A DNA stretch of 42,779 nt, taken from assembly GCF_002086695.1 (NCBI RefSeq), contig NZ_MVIH01000024.1, positions 1 to 42,779 of the forward strand. Direction: 5' to 3'. The position numbers and the translations under genes were made by a program. This DNA is from Mycolicibacterium rhodesiae. GTDB lineage: Bacteria > Actinomycetota > Actinomycetes > Mycobacteriales > Mycobacteriaceae. This document shows positions 17,431 through 25,366 of the stretch, piece after piece (the stretch's first letter is position 1; every line of letters starts with the position of its first letter). The notes below the pieces were generated by a model that made no database searches, had not been told where the DNA came from, and was given only the letters and a program-made list of their open reading frames with translations.

Positions 17431-18276
17431 ATGCGCCGCACCGACCAACCTCCTGACACAATGTCGGACATGGGCACACGCAGCCGCCGGGGGGCGGTCT
17501 TGGTTGCAGTCTTGGCCGTCGGTCTCACCGCATGCGGGGGTTCGACAAGCACGTCGGCCAAGACGACGGCCACCACAGCGGCCGTCAGCTCGTCGGGATC
17601 CGCGACAGCCTCGCCCACGACCGAGGCGCCCACCAAGGGCGTGGCCAATAAGCAGACATACTCGGTCACCCGGTCCACCGCCGGGGATGCCACCACCGAC
17701 GGCAAGGGCCGATGGACACTGGTCGTCGACACCATCACCGGTGGCGATCCGCGGGTGGCCGGCGCCTTCAACAGCGCGGTGCACGCCTCCGCGGCCGGAC
17801 AGCTGGAACCGGTCAAACGCGACGCCGATCCGGACGGCACCTGGACGTTCGAGACCCAGCCGCAGATCTACTTCGGCGGCGCATCGGTGTCGGAACTGAT
17901 CAGCGGCCTGTACGTCCATACGCCGTCGGCGCATCCGAGCAGCTTCGTCAGCACCGTGGTGATCGACGCGCGCAGCGCCAAGCCGATCACGTTGGGAGAC
18001 TTGTTCACCGACAAGCAAGCGGGATTGGACAAGCTCTCCGAACAGACGAAAGCGTTATTGCCCGCAGTCAGCGGAGTTGGGCCGACCCCGATGCCCGACG
18101 AACCGGGCAACGCGCCTGTAGAGGCGAACTTTGCGAACTGGATCCCAACGCCGGCGGGGTTGGAGATCCACTTCGCCGATTACCAGTTCTTCCACGGCAC
18201 ACCGACGATCACAGTGCCCTGGTCGGCACTCGACGGTCTGCTGGCGCCCGGCATGGACGCGCTGAAACAGAGCTAG
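17431..18276 (+). CDS. Secreted lipoprotein, DUF3298/RsiV-like domain
   Basis: 281 aa. A basic N-terminus and hydrophobic stretch end in the lipobox LTAC (cleavage before a Cys near residue 34), so the protein should be lipid-anchored outside the membrane. A Ser/Thr/Ala-rich linker follows, then a folded domain. Its C-terminal half (LYVHTPSAHPSSFVSTVVIDARSAKPITLGDLFTD ... PTPAGLEIHFADYQF ... VPWSAL) matches DUF3298-type proteins. Starts at 17461 or 17470 are also possible and keep the signal peptide. The family function is unknown in mycobacteria. Confidence 0.85.
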   Translation: MRRTDQPPDTMSDMGTRSRRGAVLVAVLAVGLTACGGSTSTSAKTTATTAAVSSSGSATASPTTEAPTKGVANKQTYSVTRSTAGDATTDGKGRWTLVVDTITGGDPRVAGAFNSAVHASAAGQLEPVKRDADPDGTWTFETQPQIYFGGASVSELISGLYVHTPSAHPSSFVSTVVIDARSAKPITLGDLFTDKQAGLDKLSEQTKALLPAVSGVGPTPMPDEPGNAPVEANFANWIPTPAGLEIHFADYQFFHGTPTITVPWSALDGLLAPGMDALKQS

Positions 18277-18319
18277 TTCGGCGCGAAAACCGGGGCACAG
18301 CACCGGTTGGCGCGCCGAA
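18277..18319. terminator. Bidirectional terminator hairpin between the lipoprotein gene and rho
   Basis: Convergent genes meet at a long inverted repeat. Outer arms are TTCGGCGCG (18277-18285) and CGCGCCGAA (18311-18319); inner arms are AACCGG (18288-18293) and CCGGTT (18303-18308), with a 2x2 internal loop and a 9-nt apical loop. Fifteen base pairs with no long T-tract is the common mycobacterial hairpin-terminator form. Confidence 0.75.
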
Positions 18320-18327
18320 GTTTCGGA

Positions 18328-20313
18328 CTAGTCCAGATCGCCGTTGCCGGTGGGCCCGCCGGGGGTGTTCTTGGACACCTGAACCAGGAACTCGTAGTTG
18401 TTCTTGGTCTTGCGCAGCTGGCTCATCAACAGGTCGATCGCCTGATGCGAGTCCAACCCGGACAACACGCGCCGCAACTTGTGCACGATCGCGAACTCGT
18501 CAGGGCTCAGCAGCAGCTCGTCCTTACGGGTGCCCGACGGGTTGACGTCGACCGCGGGGAACACCCGGCGCTCGGCGATCTTGCGGTCGAGCTTGAGCTC
18601 GGCGTTGCCGGTGCCCTTGAACTCTTCGAAGATCACGGTGTCACCGGTCGAACCGGTCTCCACCATGGCCGTCGCGATGATCGTCAGCGAGCCACCGTGC
18701 TCAATGTTGCGGGCCGCGCCCAGGAACCGCTTCGGCGGATAGAGCGCGGTCGAGTCCACACCACCGGACAGGATGCGGCCGGACGCCGGCGAGGCGTTGT
18801 TGTAAGCGCGGCCGAGGCGGGTGATCGAGTCCAGCAGGACGACAACGTCCTTACCCTGCTCGACCAGGCGCTTGGCCCGCTCGATGGCCAGCTCGGCGGC
18901 CTGGGTGTGGTCTGACGGCGGGCGGTCGAAGGTCGAGGCGATGACCTCACCCTTGACCGAACGCTGCATGTCGGTGACTTCTTCGGGACGCTCGTCGACC
19001 AGCACCACCATCAAGTGGCACTCGGGGTTGTTGCGGGTGATCGCGTTCGCGATGTCCTGCATGATCGTGGTCTTACCGGCCTTGGGCGGCGACACGATCA
19101 GGGCCCGCTGACCCTTGCCGATCGGCATGATCAGGTCGATGACGCGGGTGGTCAGTCGGTCGCTCGTGGTCTCAAGGCGCAGTCGCTGGTTCGGGTACAG
19201 CGGCGTCATCTTGGTGAAGTCGGGCCGGTTCTTGGCCGCCTCGACCGGGCCGCCGTTGACGCTGTCCAGGCGGACCAGCGGGTTGAACTTCTGCCGCTGG
19301 TTGTTCTGCTCACCCTCTTTGGCCACCCGGACCGCACCGGTGACGGCATCGCCGCGCCGCAGGCCGTTCTTGCGGACCATGTTCATCGAGACGTAGACGT
19401 CGTTGGGACCGGCCAGGTAGCCCGAGGTGCGGACGAACGCATAGTTGTCCAGCACGTCGAGGATGCCGGCAACCGGCTGGACGACGTCGTCTTCGCGCAG
19501 TTCGGTGTCGTTGCCGCCACCGCCCTCGCCGCCCTGCCGCTCACCGCGGCGGCGACGGTCACGGAACCGGCGGCCGCGACGGCCCTGGCGGTCGTCATCG
19601 TCGCCGTCGTTGTCGCGGTTCTGGTTGCTTTGGTTGTTGCCGCGGTTTTGGTTGTTCTGGTTGTCGCCGCGGTTCTGATTGTCACCACGGTTCTGATTGC
19701 TTTGGTTGTCGCCGCGGTTCTGGTTGTCACCGCGGTTCTGGTTCTGCTGGCCGCCGGACTGGTTGGCGCCCTGGGCACCCGAGTCGCGGGTGTCGGCCTT
19801 GTTCTCGGACTGCTTCTCGCCCTGCTCGGGCCGATTGTCCTGCGACTTCGGCTGCTCTCCGGCGTCGGATCCGGTGGCGCCCGCCTCACGGGTGGCGGTC
19901 CGCCGCTCACGGCGACGCGGCTCGCCGCCATTGGTGTCGGCGGTGGCGGTGTCGGCGGTGTTCGCGGCGTTGTCGCGGGCCTCGGCGGGCTGCGCGGCAG
20001 GCGCCTTCTCGGCGGTGTCGGCACTGCGCGGGGCGGTCCCGTTGCCGCCGTTCTGGTGCTCCTTGATGGCGGCGATGAGATCGCTCTTGCGCATTCCGGA
20101 GGTTCCCTTGACACCAACGCGGCTGGCCAGGGCACGAAGTTCGGGCAAAACCATCGTGGAGAGCGAGCCGCTCGGGCCGGCGTCCCCACTGGGGGCGGCC
20201 TGCGAGGAGGTGTCCGGCCGAGAATCAGGCGCCGAGGGGGATTCTGCGGTCACGGCGGGCGCCTCCGTCTGGGGGGCGCGTTCTGCAGCCGTGATCAGGT
20301 CCGTATCGGTCAC
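18328..20313 (-). CDS. rho: Transcription termination factor Rho with long disordered insert
   Basis: RNA-dependent hexameric ATPase that terminates transcription, 661 aa against about 420 in E. coli. The Rho N-terminal helical domain (about 50-85) is followed by an insert of about 185 residues rich in Asn, Gln, Arg, Asp and Gly, with tandem NQNRGDNQ-type repeats at about 190-235. Next is an Arg-rich stretch, the RNA-binding cold-shock-like domain (about 275-350) and the ATPase core with P-loop PPKAGKTT (about 409-416). Walker B lies in VVVLLDSITRLGRAYN. GTG start with GAAAGGAAA upstream. Actinobacterial Rho commonly has such inserts; they bind RNA and may aid condensation. Confidence 0.98.
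   Translation of the reverse strand: MTDTDLITAAERAPQTEAPAVTAESPSAPDSRPDTSSQAAPSGDAGPSGSLSTMVLPELRALASRVGVKGTSGMRKSDLIAAIKEHQNGGNGTAPRSADTAEKAPAAQPAEARDNAANTADTATADTNGGEPRRRERRTATREAGATGSDAGEQPKSQDNRPEQGEKQSENKADTRDSGAQGANQSGGQQNQNRGDNQNRGDNQSNQNRGDNQNRGDNQNNQNRGNNQSNQNRDNDGDDDDRQGRRGRRFRDRRRRGERQGGEGGGGNDTELREDDVVQPVAGILDVLDNYAFVRTSGYLAGPNDVYVSMNMVRKNGLRRGDAVTGAVRVAKEGEQNNQRQKFNPLVRLDSVNGGPVEAAKNRPDFTKMTPLYPNQRLRLETTSDRLTTRVIDLIMPIGKGQRALIVSPPKAGKTTIMQDIANAITRNNPECHLMVVLVDERPEEVTDMQRSVKGEVIASTFDRPPSDHTQAAELAIERAKRLVEQGKDVVVLLDSITRLGRAYNNASPASGRILSGGVDSTALYPPKRFLGAARNIEHGGSLTIIATAMVETGSTGDTVIFEEFKGTGNAELKLDRKIAERRVFPAVDVNPSGTRKDELLLSPDEFAIVHKLRRVLSGLDSHQAIDLLMSQLRKTKNNYEFLVQVSKNTPGGPTGNGDLD
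19611..19749 (-). repeat. Tandem codon repeats in the rho insert (NQNRGD motif)
   Basis: About 140 nt coding for imperfect repeats of NQNRGDNQ and SNQNRGDNQ. The DNA itself is repetitive, so the number of copies may vary between strains by slippage. The frame is kept throughout. Confidence 0.8.
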
Positions 20314-20596
20314 GGATTTCCTTTCTTTCCCCCGCCGTTCATCGGGGCGAGGGGTTCTGGCATTCAGCCGATTCGCTGAATGCGAAGTCTCACCATCGTC
20401 TGTGTGTCAACGGTGATCGCCGGGATTCGCGGCCATGGAGATATGGCGAACCGTCAGTCCATGAGTTGAACACAAGAGAAATTGGTGGTCGTCCTAGTGT
20501 CGGCGCAGGAACAGTCGCTGCGATTGCCGGGACGGCACCGAGGATATCCCCCTTTACCGCCGGAAAGCAAGAAATCGCCACCGGCGTGTGCGCAAC
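20314..20596 (-). promoter_or_regulatory. rho upstream region with hairpin
   Basis: 283 nt between thrB and rho. A TTGACA (20405-20410) on the minus strand is a good -35, but the matching -10 is poor. A perfect 9-bp inverted repeat GCATTCAGC/GCTGAATGC (20360-20383) lies about 50 nt before the rho start, within the likely 5' UTR. It could be an operator or a leader structure for Rho autoregulation. No coding sequence is seen. Confidence 0.35.
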
Positions 20597-21541
20597 TCAA
20601 CCGCGGACGGCGACGCCTGAGCTCCAGCGAACTGCTTCGCCGACGCTCATCTCGCTGACGGTGAATCCCGTCGCGGTGCCGAACTCGACGGCCTCCGCCG
20701 GCAGTTCTGCGCTGGTCGTAAGGGCCAGAACGGCCGGACCAGCACCGGAAAGCACCGCTGAGACTCCACAACGCCGGAGCATCTGCAGGTATTCCGCCGA
20801 GGCGGGCATGGCCGGGCCTCGTTGCGGCTGGTGCAGGACGTCCTCGGTGGCGACCATCAGCAAGTCCGGGCGCTGCGTGAGCGCGACCACCAGCAATGCC
20901 GCGCGGCTGAGGTTGAACCGAGCGTCGACGTGGCTGACGTGGTCAGGAAGCAGTACCCGGGTCTCGGCGGTCGACGACTTCACCTGCGGAATTGCGGGGA
21001 ACACGCGGATGTCGGGATGCAGCCGCAGCGGGACCGCCGCGTACGTCGGGGGCGTTGTCCGGGTGTCGGTCCACGACACCACTGCCCCACCAAGTACCGC
21101 GGCCGCCGCGTTGTCGGGATGACCCTCGAATTCCGAGGACAGTTGGATCAGTTGCGCATCGGTCAACGGTTCCAGATCCGCTTGTGCCAGAAGGCCATTC
21201 GCCGCTGCCAGCCCTCCGACGACGGCCGCAGCGGACGAGCCGAGACCGCGGGAGTGCGGAATCGCGTTGCGGCAGCGCACAAGCAGTCCCGGGACTCCCG
21301 CACCACCGGCCGTCAGGCCCCGGTGCAGAGCCCGGACCACCAGGTGCTCGGCGGTCTGCGGCACCTGCCCAGCGCCTTCGCCCTCCACCTCGATGATCAG
21401 CCCGGCATCGGTGGTCTCGACCACGATCTCGTCGTAAAGCCCAAGCGCCAGGCCAAGACTGTCGAAGCCCGGGCCGAGGTTGGCGCTGGACGCCGCCACG
21501 GTCGCGTGGGAGGTCAGGCCGGCAGGCAGTTTCACGGTCAC
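20597..21541 (-). CDS. thrB: Homoserine kinase
   Basis: Phosphorylates homoserine in threonine synthesis; a GHMP kinase of 314 aa. The ATP-binding motif is CRNAIPHSRGLGSSAAAVVGG, with the N-terminal SSANLGPGFDSLGLAL and a C-terminal LSGAGPAVLAL glycine loop. The start chosen is GTG 21541, 13 nt after the thrC stop; the longest frame needs a TTG inside thrC. It is last gene of the argS-lysA-hom-thrC-thrB set. Confidence 0.95.
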   Translation of the reverse strand: MTVKLPAGLTSHATVAASSANLGPGFDSLGLALGLYDEIVVETTDAGLIIEVEGEGAGQVPQTAEHLVVRALHRGLTAGGAGVPGLLVRCRNAIPHSRGLGSSAAAVVGGLAAANGLLAQADLEPLTDAQLIQLSSEFEGHPDNAAAAVLGGAVVSWTDTRTTPPTYAAVPLRLHPDIRVFPAIPQVKSSTAETRVLLPDHVSHVDARFNLSRAALLVVALTQRPDLLMVATEDVLHQPQRGPAMPASAEYLQMLRRCGVSAVLSGAGPAVLALTTSAELPAEAVEFGTATGFTVSEMSVGEAVRWSSGVAVRG

Positions 21542-21554
21542 CGGGGTGCGTCTC

Positions 21555-22640
21555 TCAGACCAGGCCAAGCTCGGCGACGACGGCGCCCGGATCCACCGGC
21601 AACGGTTTGACTTCCGGCATGTCGCGCAGCGCGGTGTCCGGATCCTTCAGACCGTTGCCGGTCACGGTGCACACCACCGAGGAATTGGGCTTGACCCAGC
21701 CGTCCTCGACCGATTTCAGCAGGCCGGCGATGCTGGCGGCCGACGCCGGCTCGACGAACACGCCCTCCAGCTCGGCGACCAGGTGATATGCCGCGAGGAT
21801 CTCGTCATCGGTGGCCGCCAGGAACCGGCCGCCGGACTCCTGCTGGGCCGTCACCGCCCCGTCCCAGGACGCCGGCGAACCGATGCGGATCGCGGTGGCG
21901 ATGGTCTCGGGGTTGGTGACCGGCTGCCCCGACACCAGCGGCGCCGCGCCGGCAGCCTGCGTGCCGAGCATGCGGGGCAGCCGCTCGGACAGGCCGTCGC
22001 GGTGGTATTCGCGGTAGCCCTTCCAGTACGCAGTGATATTGCCTGCGTTGCCGACCGGCAGCGAGTGCACGTCCGGCGCAATGCCCAGCGCGTCGACGAT
22101 TTCGAATGCCGCGGTCTTCTGGCCCTCGATCCGCACCGGGTTCACACTGTTGACCAGCGCGATGGTCGGGTAATCGTTGGTCAGCTTGCGGGCCAGCTCC
22201 AGGCAGTCGTCGAAGTTGCCGTCGATCTGAATGATCTTGGCGCCGTGCATGACCGCCTGCGCCAGCTTGCCCATCGCGATCTTGCCCTGCGGGATCAGCA
22301 CCGCACAGGTGATGCCTGCCCGCGCGGCGTAGGCAGCCGCCGACGCAGAGGTGTTGCCGGTCGAGGCGCAGAGCACGGCCTGCTGGCCGCGGGCGACGGC
22401 GTCGGTGACCGCCATGGTCATACCGCGGTCCTTGAAGGAGCCGGTGGGGTTGAGGCCCTCGACCTTCAAATGGACTGTGCAGCCGGTTCTTTCAGAGAGC
22501 CGGGGTGCGCTGAGGAGTGGGGTGCCACCCTCGAGAAGGGTGACCGGGGTCCAGTCCGCGCCAACCGGCAGCCGGTCCCGGTAGGCCTCGATCAGTCCGC
22601 GCCACGGGGTGTGTACGGGAGATGCCTTGATGGAGCTCAT
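21555..22640 (-). CDS. thrC: Threonine synthase
   Basis: PLP enzyme turning O-phosphohomoserine into threonine, 361 aa. The Schiff-base lysine lies in NPTGSFKDRGMT, and the phosphate-binding loop is the Gly-rich LPVGNAGNITAYW. It overlaps hom by 4 nt (ATGA, 22637-22640), indicating translational coupling. The sequence is typical of the short actinobacterial form. Confidence 0.97.
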   Translation of the reverse strand: MSSIKASPVHTPWRGLIEAYRDRLPVGADWTPVTLLEGGTPLLSAPRLSERTGCTVHLKVEGLNPTGSFKDRGMTMAVTDAVARGQQAVLCASTGNTSASAAAYAARAGITCAVLIPQGKIAMGKLAQAVMHGAKIIQIDGNFDDCLELARKLTNDYPTIALVNSVNPVRIEGQKTAAFEIVDALGIAPDVHSLPVGNAGNITAYWKGYREYHRDGLSERLPRMLGTQAAGAAPLVSGQPVTNPETIATAIRIGSPASWDGAVTAQQESGGRFLAATDDEILAAYHLVAELEGVFVEPASAASIAGLLKSVEDGWVKPNSSVVCTVTGNGLKDPDTALRDMPEVKPLPVDPGAVVAELGLV

Positions 22641-23941
22641 TCGCTAGTTCCCTCCAGACGCAGCACGCTGTTGACTTCCTGAACAGCGTCGTGATCGGCA
22701 AGTGCGGCGACGGTTTCCGACAGCGCCGCGTCAGTGGCCCGGTGGGTCACCACGACGATGCGGGCGCCCTCGTCGGCCATGCTCTCCTGGCGCACCTCGG
22801 CGATGCTGACGTCACGCTTGGCGAATTCGGCTGCGACCGAGGCCAACACGCCGGGTCGGTCGGTGACGGTCATGCTGACGTAGTACCGGGTCTCGATCAT
22901 GCCCATCGGCGCGATCGGCAGCTGCGCGTACTTGGATTCGCGCGGACCGCGGCCACCTTGCACCCGGTTGCGGGCTGCCATCACCAGATCGCCCATCACA
23001 GCCGAGGCCGTCGGCGCGCCGCCGGCGCCCTGGCCGTAGAACATCAACCGGCCGGCAGCCTCGGCCTCGACGACGACAGCGTTGAAGGCCCCGTTGACGT
23101 TGGCCAGCGGGTGACTCAGCGGGACCAGCGCCGGGTATACCCGGGCTGAAACCCGTTGCTGTCCATCGCTTCCGGTGACGCGCTCGCAGATCGACAGCAG
23201 TTTGATGGTGCAGCCCAGGGCTTTGGCCGACTCGAAGTCTTCCGGGGTGATCTTGGTGATGCCCTCGCGGTAGACGTCGTCGGCGGTCACCCGGGTATGG
23301 AACGCGATCGATGCCAGGATCGCGGCCTTGGCCGCCGCGTCGTAGCCCTCGACATCGGCTGTCGGATCGGCCTCGGCATATCCCAGAGCGCTCGCATCGG
23401 CCAGCGCTGAACTGTAATCAGCGCCGGTGGACGACATTTCGGACAAGATGTAGTTCGTGGTGCCGTTGACGATGCCCGCCACCCGCAGCACGGTGTCACC
23501 GGCCAGCGACTGGGTCAGCGGCCGGATCACCGGGATGGCGCCGGCCACAGCGGCCTCGAAATACAAATCGACATGCGCCCGTTCGGCGGCCTGGGCCAGC
23601 TCACCGGTGGACTGGGCCAGCAGCGCCTTGTTGGCGGTGACCACCGACTTGCCCCCCTCGAGCGCGGTCAGGATGGCCTTGCGCGCGGGTTCGACGGGGC
23701 CCATCACCTCGACGACGAGGTCCACGTCCTCGCGGGAGACCAGCTCCTCGACGTTGTCGGTGAGCAACTCCACCGGCAGACCGCGGTCAGCGGCGACCCG
23801 GCGCACCGCCACGCCACGCAGCTCCAGCGGTGCGCCGATGCGGGCCGCCAGGTCCGGCGCGCTCTCCTCGATGATCCGGGCAACCTCGCTGCCGACGTTA
23901 CCCAGGCCCAATACCGCTACGCCTATTGCTTTTTCCGTCAT
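22637..23941 (-). CDS. hom: Homoserine dehydrogenase with ACT domain
   Basis: NAD(P)H-dependent reduction of aspartate semialdehyde to homoserine, 434 aa (named thrA in M. tuberculosis). It has an N-terminal Rossmann motif VAVLGLGNVGSEVARII and catalytic-domain signatures (GIVNGTTNYILSEM, EADPTADVEGYDAAAKAAIL). The C-terminal ACT domain (from about 350, YYVSMTVTDRPGVLASVAAEFA) probably senses threonine for feedback inhibition. It lies 6 nt after lysA and overlaps thrC. Confidence 0.97.
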   Translation of the reverse strand: MTEKAIGVAVLGLGNVGSEVARIIEESAPDLAARIGAPLELRGVAVRRVAADRGLPVELLTDNVEELVSREDVDLVVEVMGPVEPARKAILTALEGGKSVVTANKALLAQSTGELAQAAERAHVDLYFEAAVAGAIPVIRPLTQSLAGDTVLRVAGIVNGTTNYILSEMSSTGADYSSALADASALGYAEADPTADVEGYDAAAKAAILASIAFHTRVTADDVYREGITKITPEDFESAKALGCTIKLLSICERVTGSDGQQRVSARVYPALVPLSHPLANVNGAFNAVVVEAEAAGRLMFYGQGAGGAPTASAVMGDLVMAARNRVQGGRGPRESKYAQLPIAPMGMIETRYYVSMTVTDRPGVLASVAAEFAKRDVSIAEVRQESMADEGARIVVVTHRATDAALSETVAALADHDAVQEVNSVLRLEGTSE

Positions 23942-23947
23942 CGGTTC

Positions 23948-25366
23948 CTACCTCACTTCCAAACTCAGCAGATCGTCGACAGTCTCCCGGCGCAGGATCA
24001 GGCGAGCCCGCCCGTCGCGCACGGCCACCACTGCGGGGCGACCGATCAGGTTGTATCGACTGGACATCGAATAGCAGTAGGCGCCCGTCGCCGCTACCGC
24101 CAGCAGGTCACCGGGTGTGACGTCCTCGGGCACCCAGGCGTCTCGGACGACGATATCGCCGCTCTCGCAATGCTTTCCGACAATCCGGGCCAGCGTCGGC
24201 GCGGAGTCGGACACTCGGGATACCAACCGCACGTCGTACTCTGCACCGTAGAGCGCCGGCCGGATGTTGTCGCTCATCCCGCCGTCGACACTGACGTAGC
24301 AGCGCGAGGCGCCCGAGCCGATCGCGACGTCTTTGACGGTGCCGACCTCATACAGCGTCACCGTGCCCGGCCCTGCAATCGCCCGTCCGGGCTCGACGAC
24401 CAGACGGGGCGCGGGCAGCCCGACAGCTGCCGACTCACTGCGCACGATCGCGTCGAGCTTTCCGGCCAGATCCTCGATCGGCGGCGGATCATCTTGGGGC
24501 AGATAGGAAATGCCCAATCCCCCACCGAGATCGACAACGGCCATCTGCGCGGTCTTGTCGACCCCGAACTCGGCGACCACGTCGCGCAGCAGACCTATCA
24601 CCCGGTGGGCAGCAAGCTCGAAACCCGCCACGTCGAATATCTGCGAGCCGATGTGACTGTGCAGTCCGACCAGGCGCAGGTGATCGGCGGCGAACACCCG
24701 GCGGACCGCATCCATGGCCGCACCGCTGGCCAGCGACAGGCCGAACTTCTGGTCCTCGTGGGCGGTCGCGATGAACTCGTGAGTGTGCGCCTCGACGCCG
24801 ACGGTGACCCGGAGCAACACGTCCTGCACCACACCGGCCTCGCCGGCGATCGTGTCGAGGCGTTCGATTTCGGTGATCGAGTCCAGCACGATGTGTCCGA
24901 CACCCACCTTGACGGCGGTCGTGAGCTCTTGGACCGATTTGTTGTTGCCGTGGAAGGCAATTCGCTCGGCCGGGAACCCGGCGTGCAGTGCAACGGCGAG
25001 TTCCCCGCCGCTGGCGACGTCCAGCGAGAGACCTTCCTGGTCCACCCAGCGGGCAATCTCGCTGCACAGGAACGCTTTACCCGCATAGTGCACGTTGTGG
25101 CCGCCGCCGAACGCCGAGGCGATCTCGCGGCACCGGGCGCGGAAATCGTCCTCGTCGATGACGAACAGCGGCGTTCCGTATTCGGCCGCCAGGTCGGTCA
25201 CCGACATGCCCGCGATCGATACCTCGCCGTCGTCACCACGAACAAGGTTGCGCGGCCACACATTCGGCGCGAGTGACAATGCGTCTGCGGCGGTCTGCGG
25301 TTGCTGCGGCGCGCCACCGTGATGGATCTCGTCGGCATGGCGTGGACCCGCGGGGTGAGCGTTCAC
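23948..25366 (-). CDS. lysA: Diaminopimelate decarboxylase
   Basis: PLP-dependent last step of lysine synthesis; its substrate meso-DAP is also a peptidoglycan component. It is a type III-fold enzyme with the PLP lysine in HYAGKAFLCSE, substrate loop HSHIGSQIFD, the glycine-rich DLGGGLGISYLP, and ESGDIVVRDAWVP around the active-site Cys. The start is GTG 25366, giving a GTGA overlap with the argS stop and 472 aa. About 25 N-terminal residues precede the region conserved with M. tuberculosis (SLAPNVWPRN). The much longer open frame to 25768 is only antisense-like read-through of argS. Confidence 0.96.
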   Translation of the reverse strand: MNAHPAGPRHADEIHHGGAPQQPQTAADALSLAPNVWPRNLVRGDDGEVSIAGMSVTDLAAEYGTPLFVIDEDDFRARCREIASAFGGGHNVHYAGKAFLCSEIARWVDQEGLSLDVASGGELAVALHAGFPAERIAFHGNNKSVQELTTAVKVGVGHIVLDSITEIERLDTIAGEAGVVQDVLLRVTVGVEAHTHEFIATAHEDQKFGLSLASGAAMDAVRRVFAADHLRLVGLHSHIGSQIFDVAGFELAAHRVIGLLRDVVAEFGVDKTAQMAVVDLGGGLGISYLPQDDPPPIEDLAGKLDAIVRSESAAVGLPAPRLVVEPGRAIAGPGTVTLYEVGTVKDVAIGSGASRCYVSVDGGMSDNIRPALYGAEYDVRLVSRVSDSAPTLARIVGKHCESGDIVVRDAWVPEDVTPGDLLAVAATGAYCYSMSSRYNLIGRPAVVAVRDGRARLILRRETVDDLLSLEVR

